DNA of 64,000 nt from Glossina fuscipes (Eukaryota > Arthropoda > Insecta > Diptera > Glossinidae), in assembly GCF_014805625.2 (NCBI RefSeq), contig NW_023998415.1, positions 10,512,411 through 10,576,410 on the forward strand, written 5' to 3'. The notes under the pieces are model-generated. The model was not told where the DNA came from and ran no database searches. It saw nothing but the letters and a program-made list of their open reading frames with translations. The translations under genes and the position numbers were made by a program. Of the stretch, positions 13,150-25,447 are shown one piece after another; the stretch's first letter is position 1, and each line of letters starts with the position of its first letter.

Positions 13150-13455
13150 TTTAAGCTAAGCATGCTTGCGCGTCGCATTCGTCATTCGTCATTCGTCTTT
13201 TTGTTTGTCAGTGTATCTGCCGGTGATAAACATTCTCCTTATCGCAAGGTGAAAAATATCGTCTTCAAATTCCCTGAAGAAATCTTCAAAGATTTTATGA
13301 TCAGCATCAAACGTTAAATTGAGCTTAGCACGCCTGCCCGTCAGTTCATCTGTCTGCGATAAATGTTTTCCTTATCGTAAAGTCGAAAATATCGTCTTCA
13401 AATTCGGCAATAGGCCAAATCGATCGAAGGTACGCTTACAGTGCTATGTAAAGTT
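13150..13455 (+). mobile_element. Helentron-like family 1 fragment, internally duplicated
   Basis: Two successive copies of one segment lie at about 13207-13273 and 13340-13406. Each runs from a GATAAAC/TGTTTTCC-type motif to ATATCGTCTTCAAATTC. This segment corresponds to the part of family 1 following the chain of CCGTCTGT words (compare 24589-24640, which reads AAACATTCTACCGG and then ATCGACTTCAAATTTGG). The second copy continues into TACGCTTACAGTGCTATGTAAAG, matching 31929-31950. Neither terminus is present. Confidence 0.5.
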
Positions 13456-14234
13456 ATAAATATATATGTTTGTGTTATATATATATATGTATATATAGAT
13501 AGATAAATTAATTAACTAATATTAATTTATATTAATTAAGATTAAATAATATTCATTAATATTAATTAATAGTAAAGATATTTATTGAAAATTAATTAGG
13601 AACATGATATACACACAAACACTTTTAAAAAAAGTTGCATTTATTATCTTAACCATGCCGTCGCGTTTAGCGTAAATAGAAATATTTTTTATTGCATTCG
13701 TATACATACGCAATCATATCATACCAAGTTATGTTGTCTGGATATGAGAGGGAGAGGTAAGAATTAAATAGAACTTTATATAATTTTTAATTTAAAAAGA
13801 AATTAAATTTAATAATTACTTTTATTTTGTTTATTGCAACCAAGCGCTCATATTGCAGTTTATTAAAGCGTTTTGGATTTAATAAATGTTTGTTCGAATT
13901 ACTTACTATATCTCTCCTTGCTAAATGAGGAAACGCAGTCTCAATTACATCTATATCTTACTGAAGGATTTAAACCACCGCTAGAAGAAAAGAAAATACA
14001 TTTTCTATGTCTTCGTACATTTCAAAGGAATTATTTTAATGTAACTCAAAACAGTTAGAAATTTGTATGACATGCATTCATAAAAATTAATTAATTATTT
14101 TGCAGTTTAACAAAGAAAACATAGTTTACTTTAATGAGACGACAAAGAAGATAATATAATATATATAATATAATAGCATATTGCAACTCTATAAGAGAAC
14201 AATATTATCATAATAAGAAGTCTTTAATGAAATA

Positions 14235-14504
14235 TTAGTTTGGGGAAAAAGAAATCCATTATTTTTATATGAACTTCACGACTTTATTTAACATGCTTTG
14301 GATTGTCCGATTTGGGTCAAATATGCACCGTTTTGTTGCGTGTGAATGCACCAAACAAAAAACAGCAAAAGAATTTTTTTTACTGCGAAATGTCACCTTT
14401 GCAACGAGCATAAATCTGAAATTGTTTGATCGATACTTTACGAGAAATCTATCAGTGCAGCTATCTACCGAAAAAAATAATGGATTTCTTTTTCCCCAAA
14501 CTAA
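14235..14504. mobile_element. 270-bp Tc1/mariner-type MITE with ~32-bp terminal inverted repeats
   Basis: The left end starts TTAGTTTGGGGAAAAAG at 14235. The right end is its exact reverse complement, finishing CCCCAAACTAA at 14504, with about 32 matching bases at each end. The element is flanked by TA on both sides (14233-14234 and 14505-14506), the target duplication expected for Tc1/mariner elements. The ~200-bp interior carries no transposase motif. The overlapping open frames on both strands (14265-14561 minus, 14269-14607 plus) are by-products of its AT-rich interior and inverted ends. The near-perfect ends suggest a fairly recent insertion compared with the other elements here. Confidence 0.9.
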
Positions 14505-15242
14505 TATAATCGAAACATTTGTGCGTCCTAATAATGAAACATATATCATATATGAAAACATACGCTTTCAACTCATACTAGTTGCGGATTTAATTGAACA
14601 TATTTAATGTATTTAAGTTACATCGATATATATTCGTTTACCTACATTTCAAATATATGAACTGAACATGACAGGGGTTAGCTTAACCACATATCCTTAA
14701 CCATCGCAAGTCTCTAAATACTTATGCTTGTGTACTTTTATTTCGATATATTGAATTTCATGCATAAGAAACTTGCTTTGGCTGGTTTTTATATGATTGT
14801 ATGATGAAATTATTTTACTAACTCTAAAGTAAGTAAGTAGCTTTTAAGAAGACGCGAACATACAAGGTGTTTGTGACCTTACATTTATTGTGCGAACTTG
14901 GAAGATGTACGAGTTTTGGGGCAAAAAAAAAAAGACCAAAAACACAATGATTACGATTACGATTTAATTCTGTACTAAAATTGGATATCGGGGATAAAAT
15001 CATATGCCATGATATATACATACTTATCTATAAAAAAGTAAAGTGTTAACCAATAAAGGACTACAAGGTGAGACTTTTAAAATCGATGAGATTTTTCCGC
15101 AATTGCTTTAAAAAATGCCCCCTGAACTGAGACATTTATTTATCAGATGCTATACATTACATATAACTCAATTTTTTCTAAATTACAAAATGCATTTTAT
15201 GTTTTATTATTGTTTTGTATTAGTATTTATACAAAATTTTAG

Positions 15243-15330
15243 TTTTATATTTCAACTGGTGATCATCAAAAATATATATAAAAATATATATTTTATATTT
15301 CAAGTGGTGATCATCAAAAATATATATGCT
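15243..15330 (+). repeat. 48-bp tandem duplication, about 1.8 copies
   Basis: TTTTATATTTCAACTGGTG at 15243 repeats as TTTTATATTTCAAGTGGTG at 15291, offset exactly 48 bp, and both run into TGATCATCAAAAATATATAT. The offset is a multiple of three, so the small frame across it is not broken, but that frame has no other sign of coding. Confidence 0.85.
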
Positions 15331-16663
15331 CGGTCCCTTCCCGCGTGTTACAAACAAGATAAGGCAAATTTAGGGTATACCACCATTCAGCAGTAATGGC
15401 TATAACACGGTGTTCTTGTCACGAAAAAATTAATGCAGTCTGCGTCTAGAAATCCATTTAGAGATGCATTTACAAAATATACATTTTGGCGAAAAGTACC
15501 AAGAATTAAAAAAAAAAGAAGAAAAATGACATAGCGGCCAGGCTCGGCATATGCATTCTGTTGATCGGAGACGCATATACTGATGCAATGCATAAACAAA
15601 ATGATCAGCAAAATTCGTTTAACACCATTTCGACTAAAAATGTTAGATGCTTACAAGATTAAACTTGGTGTAAAATGCTTCGTTATTACTCATCTCACAC
15701 ATTAGCAGATCAGAAAAATCGATCTATAATTTCTAAAATAATGATTATTTTTCAAACTTTTCTTTGAATTAAAGTCCAACTTTAATATTGCATTCTTAGG
15801 TTTGATCGAGTCTTTGAATTAAGTTTTAAATTTTTCCATGAAAAGATCTTCAGATCGAGTTAAAAGAACATAGGCTAAACCGCAATCAAAGATTCATCTA
15901 CAAGCAAAACATCATTTTGTCAAGAGTCATCGATTTTGTGGTTCCAATGTGAACGTAAATAAAACACACTTTTGATGAAAATTACAAATCGAATTTTTTT
16001 TTTTTTCGCATATTGTTTAGACTTTGCCACTATATATCGAATACAATGCATACATAATTGTATAGCGTAGAATAAATGCTAAAATTTATTACGAAAACAA
16101 CGGATGAATGAAAGTATGAAACGTTTAGTGTAAACAGAGCAAATGCAATATTCATAAAGGGCTTTTAGATGTAACGCAAGTAACTTTTGGGTGTTGGGTG
16201 TGAGTTATGGTTATGTCATTTTTGAACATGAAAATGATATTGCAGTTACCTTACAAAGACACAAGGTAACTGATTTTTTATGGCGAAAATTACATGATTT
16301 AGCCTTCGGCGATATGTGAGCTCAATAAAATGATGCAAAATGCTTAACATTTCGTGGCATTATTAATTTATATCGAGAAAAGTTCAACGACCATGTAATG
16401 TAATCTCCAAAGATGCTTATGTGAACTTGCCATAATGATTATGTGATGTAACTCGATTGGACTTTTTATTTTGGTGAGGATTTGCTTACTCCAGTAAGCA
16501 ACGAACTGTCAATGACCTCATTCGTAAAGACTATTCGTCTGATTGATAAAATAAGAGCAAATTTATATAGATAGAGTGGCAAAAATTGTTTTTTCCTGGT
16601 TGGAATTCTTAGAGAAGTCCCGAGGAGGTCGCTTACATAAAATCATTTTGAAATAAATATTGA

Positions 16664-16694
<31 letters not shown>

Positions 16695-17960
16695 AAACAA
16701 AAAAGCTGTTATTTGATGACTGTTTACATATGCAGTCGCGTACAATGCCCTTGGTAATCGAATCAAAGTTCATACCATTGACTTGTGATTTTTAGGATAG
16801 ATTTTACGTACAATTCTTAGGACATTTACTTAAAATCCATTTACAGAAATTTTTTTGTGTAATCCATCTTCTTGTCTTATCCGTTCGAATATTGCGGTTT
16901 GATCTTTGCCATCGCAAATAATCTTCTTATTCACACTTTTATAAACCCACCAAATCGATTCCAAAGTTTTGTCGCTACATTGTGTTAATCCTTTTTTCCC
17001 GAGTTTTCGTTCATCTTCTTCAGCTGCATAAGCTACATGAAGTTAGTTTACGTTGTGGTATCGGCAAATTATTTCATAAATATGTATTTGGTTTTATCAC
17101 ATTAAGTATTTCGTGTCCAAAAAAAACCATTAGTTCTCAAGTTTTATCATATGTGGAATTTTGGGTTTTTAGTTTAGAAAATGCTGCCATATCACTGACA
17201 TAAAGTTAACTGATCATGCGTAGCCCACATTTTTCTCTTTGCCAGAATGTGGGGCTATTTTCACACTTGATTTGCGCCCTTACCAAAGGAAAAATTGATA
17301 ATTGGGTATTGAAAATAAATAAAAAACAAAATCATTATTTATATTATTATGTTATAAAATATGCAAGAACACCTTTTTATTATTGTTAACCATAAGGTGA
17401 GGATTATTAAGAATTTTGGAAAGTTAATACAATTCCTGTTCTATAATTTTCTTCAAGGACACCGACTGCTATTGGAAGAATCCGATATCATTGCCACACT
17501 CTAGGTTCAACAATCATATTTATACGCTTTCCTCTATATATCCTCTTCCATATACATTGGACACTACGGGAATTTTGGCCATGATACAAAAGAACAAAAG
17601 AATGAAGTGAAATTTTTCTGATAGCTTTCATTATCTTTTAAGATACGGCAAAAAACTGGACTAGCGTTGTATAGCCTAAAAGTTGTTATAACTCGGTCTG
17701 CACAACTCGGTCTTTTAGTATTTGTACTGTAACCGTGACTAACAATTAATTGCAATAACTCAGCTTTTTTGATTTTATGAATGACGATTAAAGGTTTGCT
17801 ACTAAATTTTAATTTTAGCACTTATTTTATTGATTCTATTTTACTTAGCGGTAAGTCGTGACTTGACGAAGGCATTCTCAGTAAAGCCACAAACCTCAAA
17901 AAATGTGGCCTTTTTTGTTGGGCCATCTTCATTTCTGTGCCAGATCGTATAAAAGCATAA

Positions 17961-18552
17961 TTTGAAACATGTACGATAATTGACGTGACGCAATGCGAAA
18001 TGCAGCCAATGTATCGAAAGGATGGGTCTTTGTTCACTCGTGATAGAGAATCGATATATCAGCTCAATCAAATATCGTCCAATGAAAAGGCTGACTTCCA
18101 TGCACGTGAGACTCGGTTTGATGGTACGGTTTTATCCATAAACTACCCCCCTCAGCGAAGCTCTCCTGTTAAGCAAAAAACTTATCGTAAAAGAATGGAA
18201 TGACGAGTATCATGTTTTAGTTAAAGAGAAAAAAGTGACCGGCTTTTCTACAAAAATTTACCTTTTTTTGGCACCCGTTTTGACACTTCTACCTAAAGGA
18301 AATTTTACAACATGGAAATTTAACGTTCTTTACCGTCTTATGAGCAATCACACCTACGACAAGGTATATTTCAAAATGATCAAAGTCTCCTCCGATGATA
18401 TTTGTGAAGGATGCAATATTACTAAGTCTGCCGAGCACCTTTTTTTTGAGTGCAGCAGGTTTGACATCCTTAGACAGTCCAGTCCTTCAATATATTTAGC
18501 TTGTATAACAATTTATATGAAATTTTTCGTGCCGGCAACTTTACGCATTTGA
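17961..18552 (+). pseudogene. LINE retrotransposon ORF2 remnant: RNase H end plus C-terminal zinc-knuckle tail
   Basis: Two frames carry successive parts of one protein. The first (17961-18203) contains SNEKADFHARE, resembling the GNExADxLA(R) signature at the end of the RNase H domain in LINE clades such as I, R1 and Loa. The second frame (18142-18552) reads KEWNDEYHVL, then VLYRLMSNHTYDKVYFKM, then C-x2-C (CEGCNITKSAEHLFFEC). That is the order of the C-terminal tail of these ORF2 proteins, including the CxxC...AEHxxxEC knuckle. The frame change between them marks a frameshift, and stop codons upstream show decay. It most resembles the R1/Loa/I group, but I cannot place the clade by eye. No reverse transcriptase was seen upstream. 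Confidence 0.68.
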
Positions 18553-19004
18553 AACAACTGACTGCCTTTTTTTGCTTTCACAATTTCTTTTACAATCACG
18601 AATCGCCTATACTTTTTTCTTTTGTCGGCATTTCTAGCCGCAGTTTTGACTGTACAGTACCAAGTATGGTGATTTATGGGTTGACAGCAGAACAGAGCTT
18701 CTTATATTGCACACTCTGTCACATCAGTCTCTACCATGCTCATAATTATCATAAATGGCTTTCAACTGGATTGATCTGGATCTAATTTGAACTTAACTGG
18801 TCCAATCCATTTGCAAAGAAATCAAAAAAATAAAAAAATAAAAATATCGTACACATGTCAATGGCTTTGGAGGCCAAGGTAACTTTCCTCTTGAGAACTT
18901 TTCCTTTTCGTTTGGTAGAACATCATTGTCGTAAGGTTGTTTTAATGTTTTTTTGTTTTTTTTAATTGGAATCATTAAACTTTTGCTACAATTTTTTTTC
19001 TATT

Positions 19005-19340
19005 TTTTTAATACCCTGCACCCCTTATGGACGTGTATACAAAGTTTGTTCAAATGTATGCAAATATTTAAAAGGTTTTCACCTACTATTTATTATACCG
19101 CTCGATTGACAATTAATTTCTGAATTAATCTAAGCTTGTGTATACGTCCGTTTGTCTTGTTTCCTTGTGTTCAACCTATAGGTTATAACCTCTGAGATGT
19201 TTTGATAAAATTGAGTAAACCGACGAGGTTTCAACCAAAGACGATCGCTATTGAAACTACTACGTCTCATATAATATCAGTTGTTTGATGTTTGACTGTA
19301 ATCGTGAATCATGTCCTATACTATATTGTTTTTACTTGTT
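19005..19340 (+). mobile_element. Helentron-like family 2 copy, both ends present
   Basis: The copy begins AATACCCTGCACCCC (19010) and contains TTTCTGAATTAATCTAAG followed by CGTCCGTTTGTC and GTGTTCAACCTA. It ends TTTTTACTTGTT at 19340, the terminus shared with 44580. The order of landmarks equals the reverse complement of 45310-45660. No clear terminal hairpin is left. Confidence 0.6.
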
Positions 19341-20340
19341 ATTAGTACAAATCTCGAGCGTAACTATGATGATCTTTCACATCGTTTCAGATGCTAATGC
19401 TTTCAAGCCTAACGTACATTCTTAAACACTACGTCCCCTTTTCCACCATCACTGTCACTAACGTACATGTCTACCTTTATGAGCACATCCCTTGAGTGCG
19501 GCTGGTTAAATATAGAAATAAAAAAGCAAAGAAAGAAAAAAAACTACAACTACAACAAATTAGTTCTATAAACACTGGCCTTTATGACTCCGTTAATGAA
19601 CCATTTATTTATATATTGAAATACGTTAGACATTCTGTTTCTAAATAGATGATCCCCTAAACTTTTTTAATGAAGGGCATAATTAAATATTTTAATAATT
19701 AAATATGTACTGTAAATGTACTTAAATAGAAATTCATTAAATTTATTAATTATGAGAAAATAATTATATAAAAAATTTGAAATCGTTTAAAATTTAATAA
19801 GAATTTTGTGGCTTTTCTATTATAATACGTGTGTATATCGATGTTTATTTTTATATAATAATTAAAATAAATAAAAATTTAATAATATAGAATGTTATAA
19901 TGCGTTTGTATGAGATATGAATAACCAAAATGTTTTTTCATTTTTTCCTTAAACTTATTGAATTTAATTTTATTTATGATAGGAAAAATTTATTATTAAT
20001 TGAATTAATGCTAAAATAATGTAATGATTAAACATAGCTAACTGCTAACCAATAAATCAAATAAAAAGTAAAATAAATAATGAAAATGAAAAAATATAAG
20101 ATTTACATATAGCACACACACACACACTGTTTGTACAATTTAATAACGTTTACATACAGCATCATTCCACATTGCCTGCGGGTTTTGTTGGTTAATCGAC
20201 ACTTTATTAATTTCAACAACGCTTATACGCTCCGTTGGTCCTTAATAGAAATCATTAAACGTTGAAAAAACGAAATTAAAATCATTTTTAATTTTCTCTA
20301 CGTTTGTTATTGCTTTTATTGTTGTTGTTTCTGTTATTTT

Positions 20341-20376
20341 GTTGTTGTTGTTGTTATTGTTGTTATTATTGTTGTT
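20341..20376 (+). repeat. GTT trinucleotide repeat
   Basis: Imperfect GTT/ATT units, part of a wider T-rich low-complexity block starting near 20310. Confidence 0.85.
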
Positions 20377-20817
20377 ACAGCTATTATTTTTCCCCCTTGT
20401 TTTTAGTTAGCATTGAAAGTTGTTAACGTTGTTTGGCATTCATAAGCTGAACAAAAGTGTTCTTGTTCAAGTGAACGGTTGCGTATTTGTACTTACGTAA
20501 ACAAAAAACGTGAACTAAGTTAAAAAAAAAAGAACATTTTTTTTCATACAAACCTGCAATCTTAAAAAAAAAAAAAAAAAAAAGTAATAAACTTTCTTTC
20601 TGTAAAAGGTGAGCAATAAGGCTGCAAAGAAAAAAAAAGAAAGAAAAACATGGTGAGAGAGAGGAAGGTAGAGAGACAAAAAACAAAGCCAAAGAAAGAA
20701 AAAAAGTTATTTTTATCAGAACAATTATTCTATTCTTTGTATGCATATTTTCCGAACTATGGATAAGATAATATTGCTCCTTTCTATTTTATTTACATAC
20801 ACACGCCCAAACATACG

Positions 20818-20827
20818 NNNNNNNNNN
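20818..20827. other. Assembly gap (10 N)
   Basis: Ten undetermined bases. The round size suggests a placeholder gap, so the true distance across it is unknown. Confidence 0.99.
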
Positions 20828-22589
20828 AAACTATATTCGCCTTGAGACGCATTTCAAATATTGACCGACTAATCTTAGCACATGAAAACTAAGGATTTTC
20901 TCTTTTATGAGCCTGTTATGGCTTAACTCATTTTAAAACCGCACGTAAAAAAATCAATTAAAAGTGTGCGTGTTAAGTTATATGTACACACATTTATTTC
21001 GTCATTGGGTACACAAACTGCATGAATATAAAAGGACGTAAGCGTGAGGAAAACCATCGACATAACTGTACTGATGTTTTTAATAAATTCATACACGTTT
21101 ACACCTTGTATTCAGCACATGGCGTATCATCAGATTCTGTAAAGGAGAGATTTTATTCTATTCTTCTATTCTATTCAAATAACCTAACGCATATCATAAT
21201 ATGCATAACCTATATGCATATCAATTAGAAAACTTTGCCTTAAAAAAAAAAAAATTTAATTTCGAATTTCTTATTACCACTGGAGGAAGTGAGTATGCTA
21301 GAGCTGCTCTTTGTTTTCTCCTTTAAACAAAAAAAAAAAAAAACAAAATTATGGATCAGAAACCCTTTAAAACTTATACTCCTGATCTGACTAACACTTT
21401 GAATCGATTTAATCTTACACGTCTATTGGTCTATGCGCGTCTTTCCGTCGTTTCCCCATGCTTCCTCTTTATGGAAAGTATAAAGTAATGGAATACTGAA
21501 GATTATCGTATATAAAGTGTGTCTTTTGTATATAAACACTGAAAACCAAGTTGGATAATCGTCTGCCGTGTATTTCGCCATATATTTTCAAAAATTTTAA
21601 TACACTGTTACAGTGAGACAAGTGTCTGATGGATATCAATAGCGTCGATCTTAATCGTAAAAATCGTATTAGCCTTTAGCTGCGGAAAAAAAAAAAAAAT
21701 CAGGAAAAATTTGGTTCGGATGAACCAGTTGTTGGAATCTTTCCCCCTACAACGGTTTTACAAAACTTTTTTGGCCTTTATATGGGAAAAGCCTTTAATC
21801 TTTCATTGTTTACAATGTGGAAACTTCCGTATTTGACATTCAACTGGTAAGTGGCAAATCTATACCATATAGACCCTATCTCGTATAACGCTCCTTAGGA
21901 AAAGTTTTTAGCCTTTAGACTGGAACAAAATCTAATCATTACTTACTTACGACGAAAATGAGTGAAGAATAAAATCTTTCACGAAAAAATGTATTTCATG
22001 TAAGGAGATGAGATCACTGCAAATTTCTTAAAAAATCAAATATTTTTTTTTTTTTTATTGGCTTAAATAATGAACACTTAAAGAGTCAAGAATAAGACAA
22101 TTATGGATGAGATTAAATTTTAAATGATAGAAAAATTTGATTTTTCAAACATAATTGTGATACCGTGACACCGGTTCTCTAAACTTGCAAGCAACATAAT
22201 CGTAGCAATTTTCATTTTTATCACTGAAAATTTGTACTCGGTCTTTAAAAAAACATTCTCTATTGAAACAAGTGTAAAAAAGAGTAACTTTTTTTATTCG
22301 AAAATTGCACTTTTTCACTCAAACACTTGCCAATTATATACAAAAATCAACTCACTCAGCATTCACTTTGCCCCCCTTCCACAACAACCCAAAAGTTAAA
22401 TGATTTTTTCCCCTTTTATTTTAAATTTAAATTTAGACTAGTTACTCTGCTCCCCGAAGAAAGCCTTGAGCTAAAAAATATTTTCAAAGAATGGTTGCGA
22501 TGATCCAATTTTTTAATATTTTTCATTCATTCATTAGTAAATTCATTTTTACTAAGACTTGACAGGATATTTCATAATCGTATTGATAC

Positions 22590-23560
22590 ACTTTTACGTC
22601 ATCATGAACAGACATTCCTTGGATTCTACTGTGTACACAAACATAATATTACTTCTCATTACATTACAAGGCACAAATATCCATGGAATAATTATTTTTA
22701 GTGTTTAAAGATAAAGGAGCACTTCATTTGCTATATTTCGACTGTGTAGCACCCTTACATAATGGAATTTTACACGTCGATCTGTTGGAAAGTATAGGCC
22801 AGTGACCAACCAGTCAGCTTTTCACACATCCATAGATAGCGAAGAATGAGATGACTCTTTAGGTTTTTCCTGTAGCCTGTAGCATTTGCTCTAATAAGCC
22901 ATCACTAGCCCGATCTTTTTTATTGCTGTTTTTTTTATGAAGTTCCAAATTGTAAAGAGCATCAGCCAAATCATTGTGACGCTAACTGGGATTCGGGGCA
23001 GTCGTTTGTTATGAATGCCATTTACAACGAAGTCTTAGACAATAAATAGCAGCTTCACTAGCTAGCTAGCCATCAAATCGACTCCTTTCATGTCCGTATT
23101 ACATTCTTACAATACTTTTGGACAAGACGTAACGATGTTTTGTTTTATTTGCTTATTGTATCGGCAGACATTGCCTACGTGTTGCAAGCGAATACAAGTA
23201 GACAAGAAAGTAACACGTTGTAGTCTTTCCACATCTTCGCTAAAAAGTCAATGATTTCTTTAGCTTTCTTGTCCGGTATACGCTTCAAAATGGTTTGCAT
23301 TTTCCATGCGATTACATAAAGCAAATAGCTTGTAGCACCGATTGTGGAGCTTATTCGGCAAATAGGGTTTCAGGCAATGATTTCATTTTTTGTTGAATAC
23401 ATTTCTCCTTCATTTCTCACCTTCAGGATTAGTGGACTTATGTAGAACCGACTTTGCATGTTGATGTATTTTTACATCACACAATAAAACTAAATTTTGT
23501 CTTGGATAAATTTATCGTTATGTACCAAAATATAAATATTATTCCTTGTTTCTATCCGAA
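22590..23560 (-). pseudogene. piggyBac-type (DDE_Tnp_1_7) transposase pseudogene
   Basis: No single long frame survives, but reading the minus strand gives consecutive piggyBac motifs in the right order across changing frames. At 23260-23385 the frame reads LKPYLPNKLHN, YKLFALC and FEAYTGQE, matching the family's YxPxKPxKWGxKxFxLC...FExYTG block. In another frame, open from 23178 to 23369, MWKDYNVLLS (near 23225) matches the WkDnkxVxLLS element. From 23172 the frame reads CRYNKQIKQNIV, SCP and ECNTDMKGVDLM (23160-23071), matching RYdK...cP...YNxxMGGVDxMD, which carries a conserved aspartate. Farther on, short cysteine and histidine stretches near 22600-22680 could be the C-terminal Cys/His-rich domain. 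At least two frameshifts and several stops (for example TAG at 23175-23177) break it. No TTAA-flanked terminal repeats were identified. Confidence 0.78.
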
Positions 23561-24408
23561 AACTACCTTTCCGGTATGATTTTATTACATTTTTTATAAA
23601 CGATTGTAACGATTGTAATAGCCACTGAAATGAAAATGTGGACAATGAAAATTTTCACCCATAAACCAATAAACCAATAAACTGTCAAAGATTCTAGTTG
23701 CGTTCGGAAACAATAAAATGGTTTTGGTAAAGTTAAAATTAAAAAGGAAAAACATTATGCAAAGTTTGCTATAGAAAGAGATATAAGGTTTTTGAACATA
23801 CGATGCAGATTTACATCACTACTTATTTAAGGGTTAAGAATAGATTTTGGCGAAATGGTCTAAGGTATTTAATGATCACCCTTACCCCAATACGATGTCT
23901 TGATTTACTCGAATTAGCTATATTTCCATGAAGGCTATAGCTTCAAATTGAAAACTAACATTGAACACAAGTCTTCACCATTTGCGAACATAATTCAAGG
24001 AGAAAATCAAAACTGCAAAGGAGAAGATAAAAATTGAAACAAACTGGCAAAGGAGAGCAACGTTTACTGCTCTAGGCAAAACTTTCAATGTCTAAACATG
24101 AATTCATAGTAGAGATGGACAAACGGGTCTGAATGCATTCCGCTATTCTGTCTGATCAAGAATATATATATATATATACACTTTATACATTATATCTTCC
24201 TAATGTTATTCAATAAAATGCAAATACTTTGCATATACGCCTACTTATCTTAACGATTAAGATAATTATCTTAGCATAATATACATATAAAAATGCAAAC
24301 TCCCATCATGCCGATAAAGATCAGCTTCAATATACGCTTCAACCTTTTTAATCCATTGCCCATTGCCGTATAGCCTGCATGTTGCATGCTTTCTTCTCTG
24401 TACTTTGT

Positions 24409-25318
24409 TTTTATACCCATCACCGAACAATGAGGAATATATTCATTTTGTCAAAACGTTTCCATCAACCAGATGGAAGCATCAGAAACCCCACCAAGTA
24501 TATATATTCTTTATCAGGCTCAAATTCTAATTCAATTTAACCATGTCCGTCTGTACATTTGTCCGCCGATGTAATGTCTGTTGTAAACATTCTACCGGTC
24601 ACAAAAGTGAGGCTATCGACTTCAAATTTGGCAGAAAGATTTCAAGTTACTGCAGACACTCTGCTATTATTATAAATGGGCTAAATTTGTTGAAGGACAT
24701 GCCCACAGCACCACGTAAACGGAGACCACTTCTGTTTTCCAAAATGAATGAAAAATTGATTTTTTTCTCATTACTTATATAGCGAATATAGGTGCAAAAA
24801 ATTGAATTCACATTCTATGGTCTAAGCCGCAGTGTGTGTGCACAAAAATGGCAAAAAATTGACCACGCCTACCCAAAATTTATTGTTTGTTCAATGCCTT
24901 TATAACGCGCAGAAACAAGTTCCAAAAACCGCATACAAGTATACAAATTCTTGGCCAGTTTCAAATTTGGAATGCACCTAAACATGTCCACCTATTCAAC
25001 CGTCCATCCGTCCGTTTGCTTAACTTTGTAGTGTTTGTGGCACACATTCGCCCGTTAGCGACAATAGAAATATCGCTTGCAAATTTCCAAAAGATTTGGA
25101 ATTGACCTAAATCTTTAAAAGAAGACACGCCTACAACGCCCACATGCCTATACGGCAAAAAAAAACTTTTATTTTGAAAATAGAAGAAATCAGCTGCGCC
25201 CACACTCCATGTTATAGAACATGAAAATTTTATTCTTTTACTTATTTTGTCTTTTTCAGGATAACGGTGATGGGTATAAATAATTCGGTCTCGATCGAAT
25301 TCAATTTTCTTACTTGTT
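24409..25318 (+). mobile_element. Helentron/DINE-1-like family 1 element, most complete copy
   Basis: The element is about 910 bp. TTATACCCATCACCG (24411-24425) is mirrored near the other end by CGGTGATGGGTATAA (25265-25279), a perfect 15-bp subterminal inverted repeat. The body contains AGTATATATATTCTTTATCAG, CATGTCCGTCTGTAC and TTGACCACGCCTACCC, the landmarks of the Drosophila INE-1/DINE-1 core. It ends with a hairpin (AATTCG 25282-25287 with CGAATT 25296-25301) and then CTTACTTGTT at 25318. Subterminal inverted repeats, a 3' hairpin and no terminal inverted repeats are Helentron features. It is non-autonomous: frames inside (24543-24782, 24887-25105, 24961-25350 minus) have no Rep or helicase motif. 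Confidence 0.75.
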
Positions 25319-25406
25319 TTGGTTTTTTTTTTTCTGTTTTTTGTCTGCATTCATTTCCATGGAAATGTGGAAAACTTTTTATTTTATTTTATCTTCATAA
25401 AAAAGC

Positions 25407-25407
<1 letters not shown>

Positions 25408-25445
<38 letters not shown>
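25408..25445 (+). repeat. 38-base A homopolymer
   Basis: The longest of many A runs in the window. It lies 90 bp after the end of the family 1 element and is not obviously a LINE tail. Confidence 0.95.

Positions 25446-25447
<2 letters not shown>

Noticed and set aside
14265..14607. Overlapping sense and antisense frames of about 100 codons
   Set aside because: Both lie across the MITE and are explained by its inverted ends and AT-rich interior.
16160..16280. GTAACTTTTGGG ... AAGGTAACTG as transposon inverted ends
   Set aside because: The match is short and imperfect, and no flanking target duplication was found.
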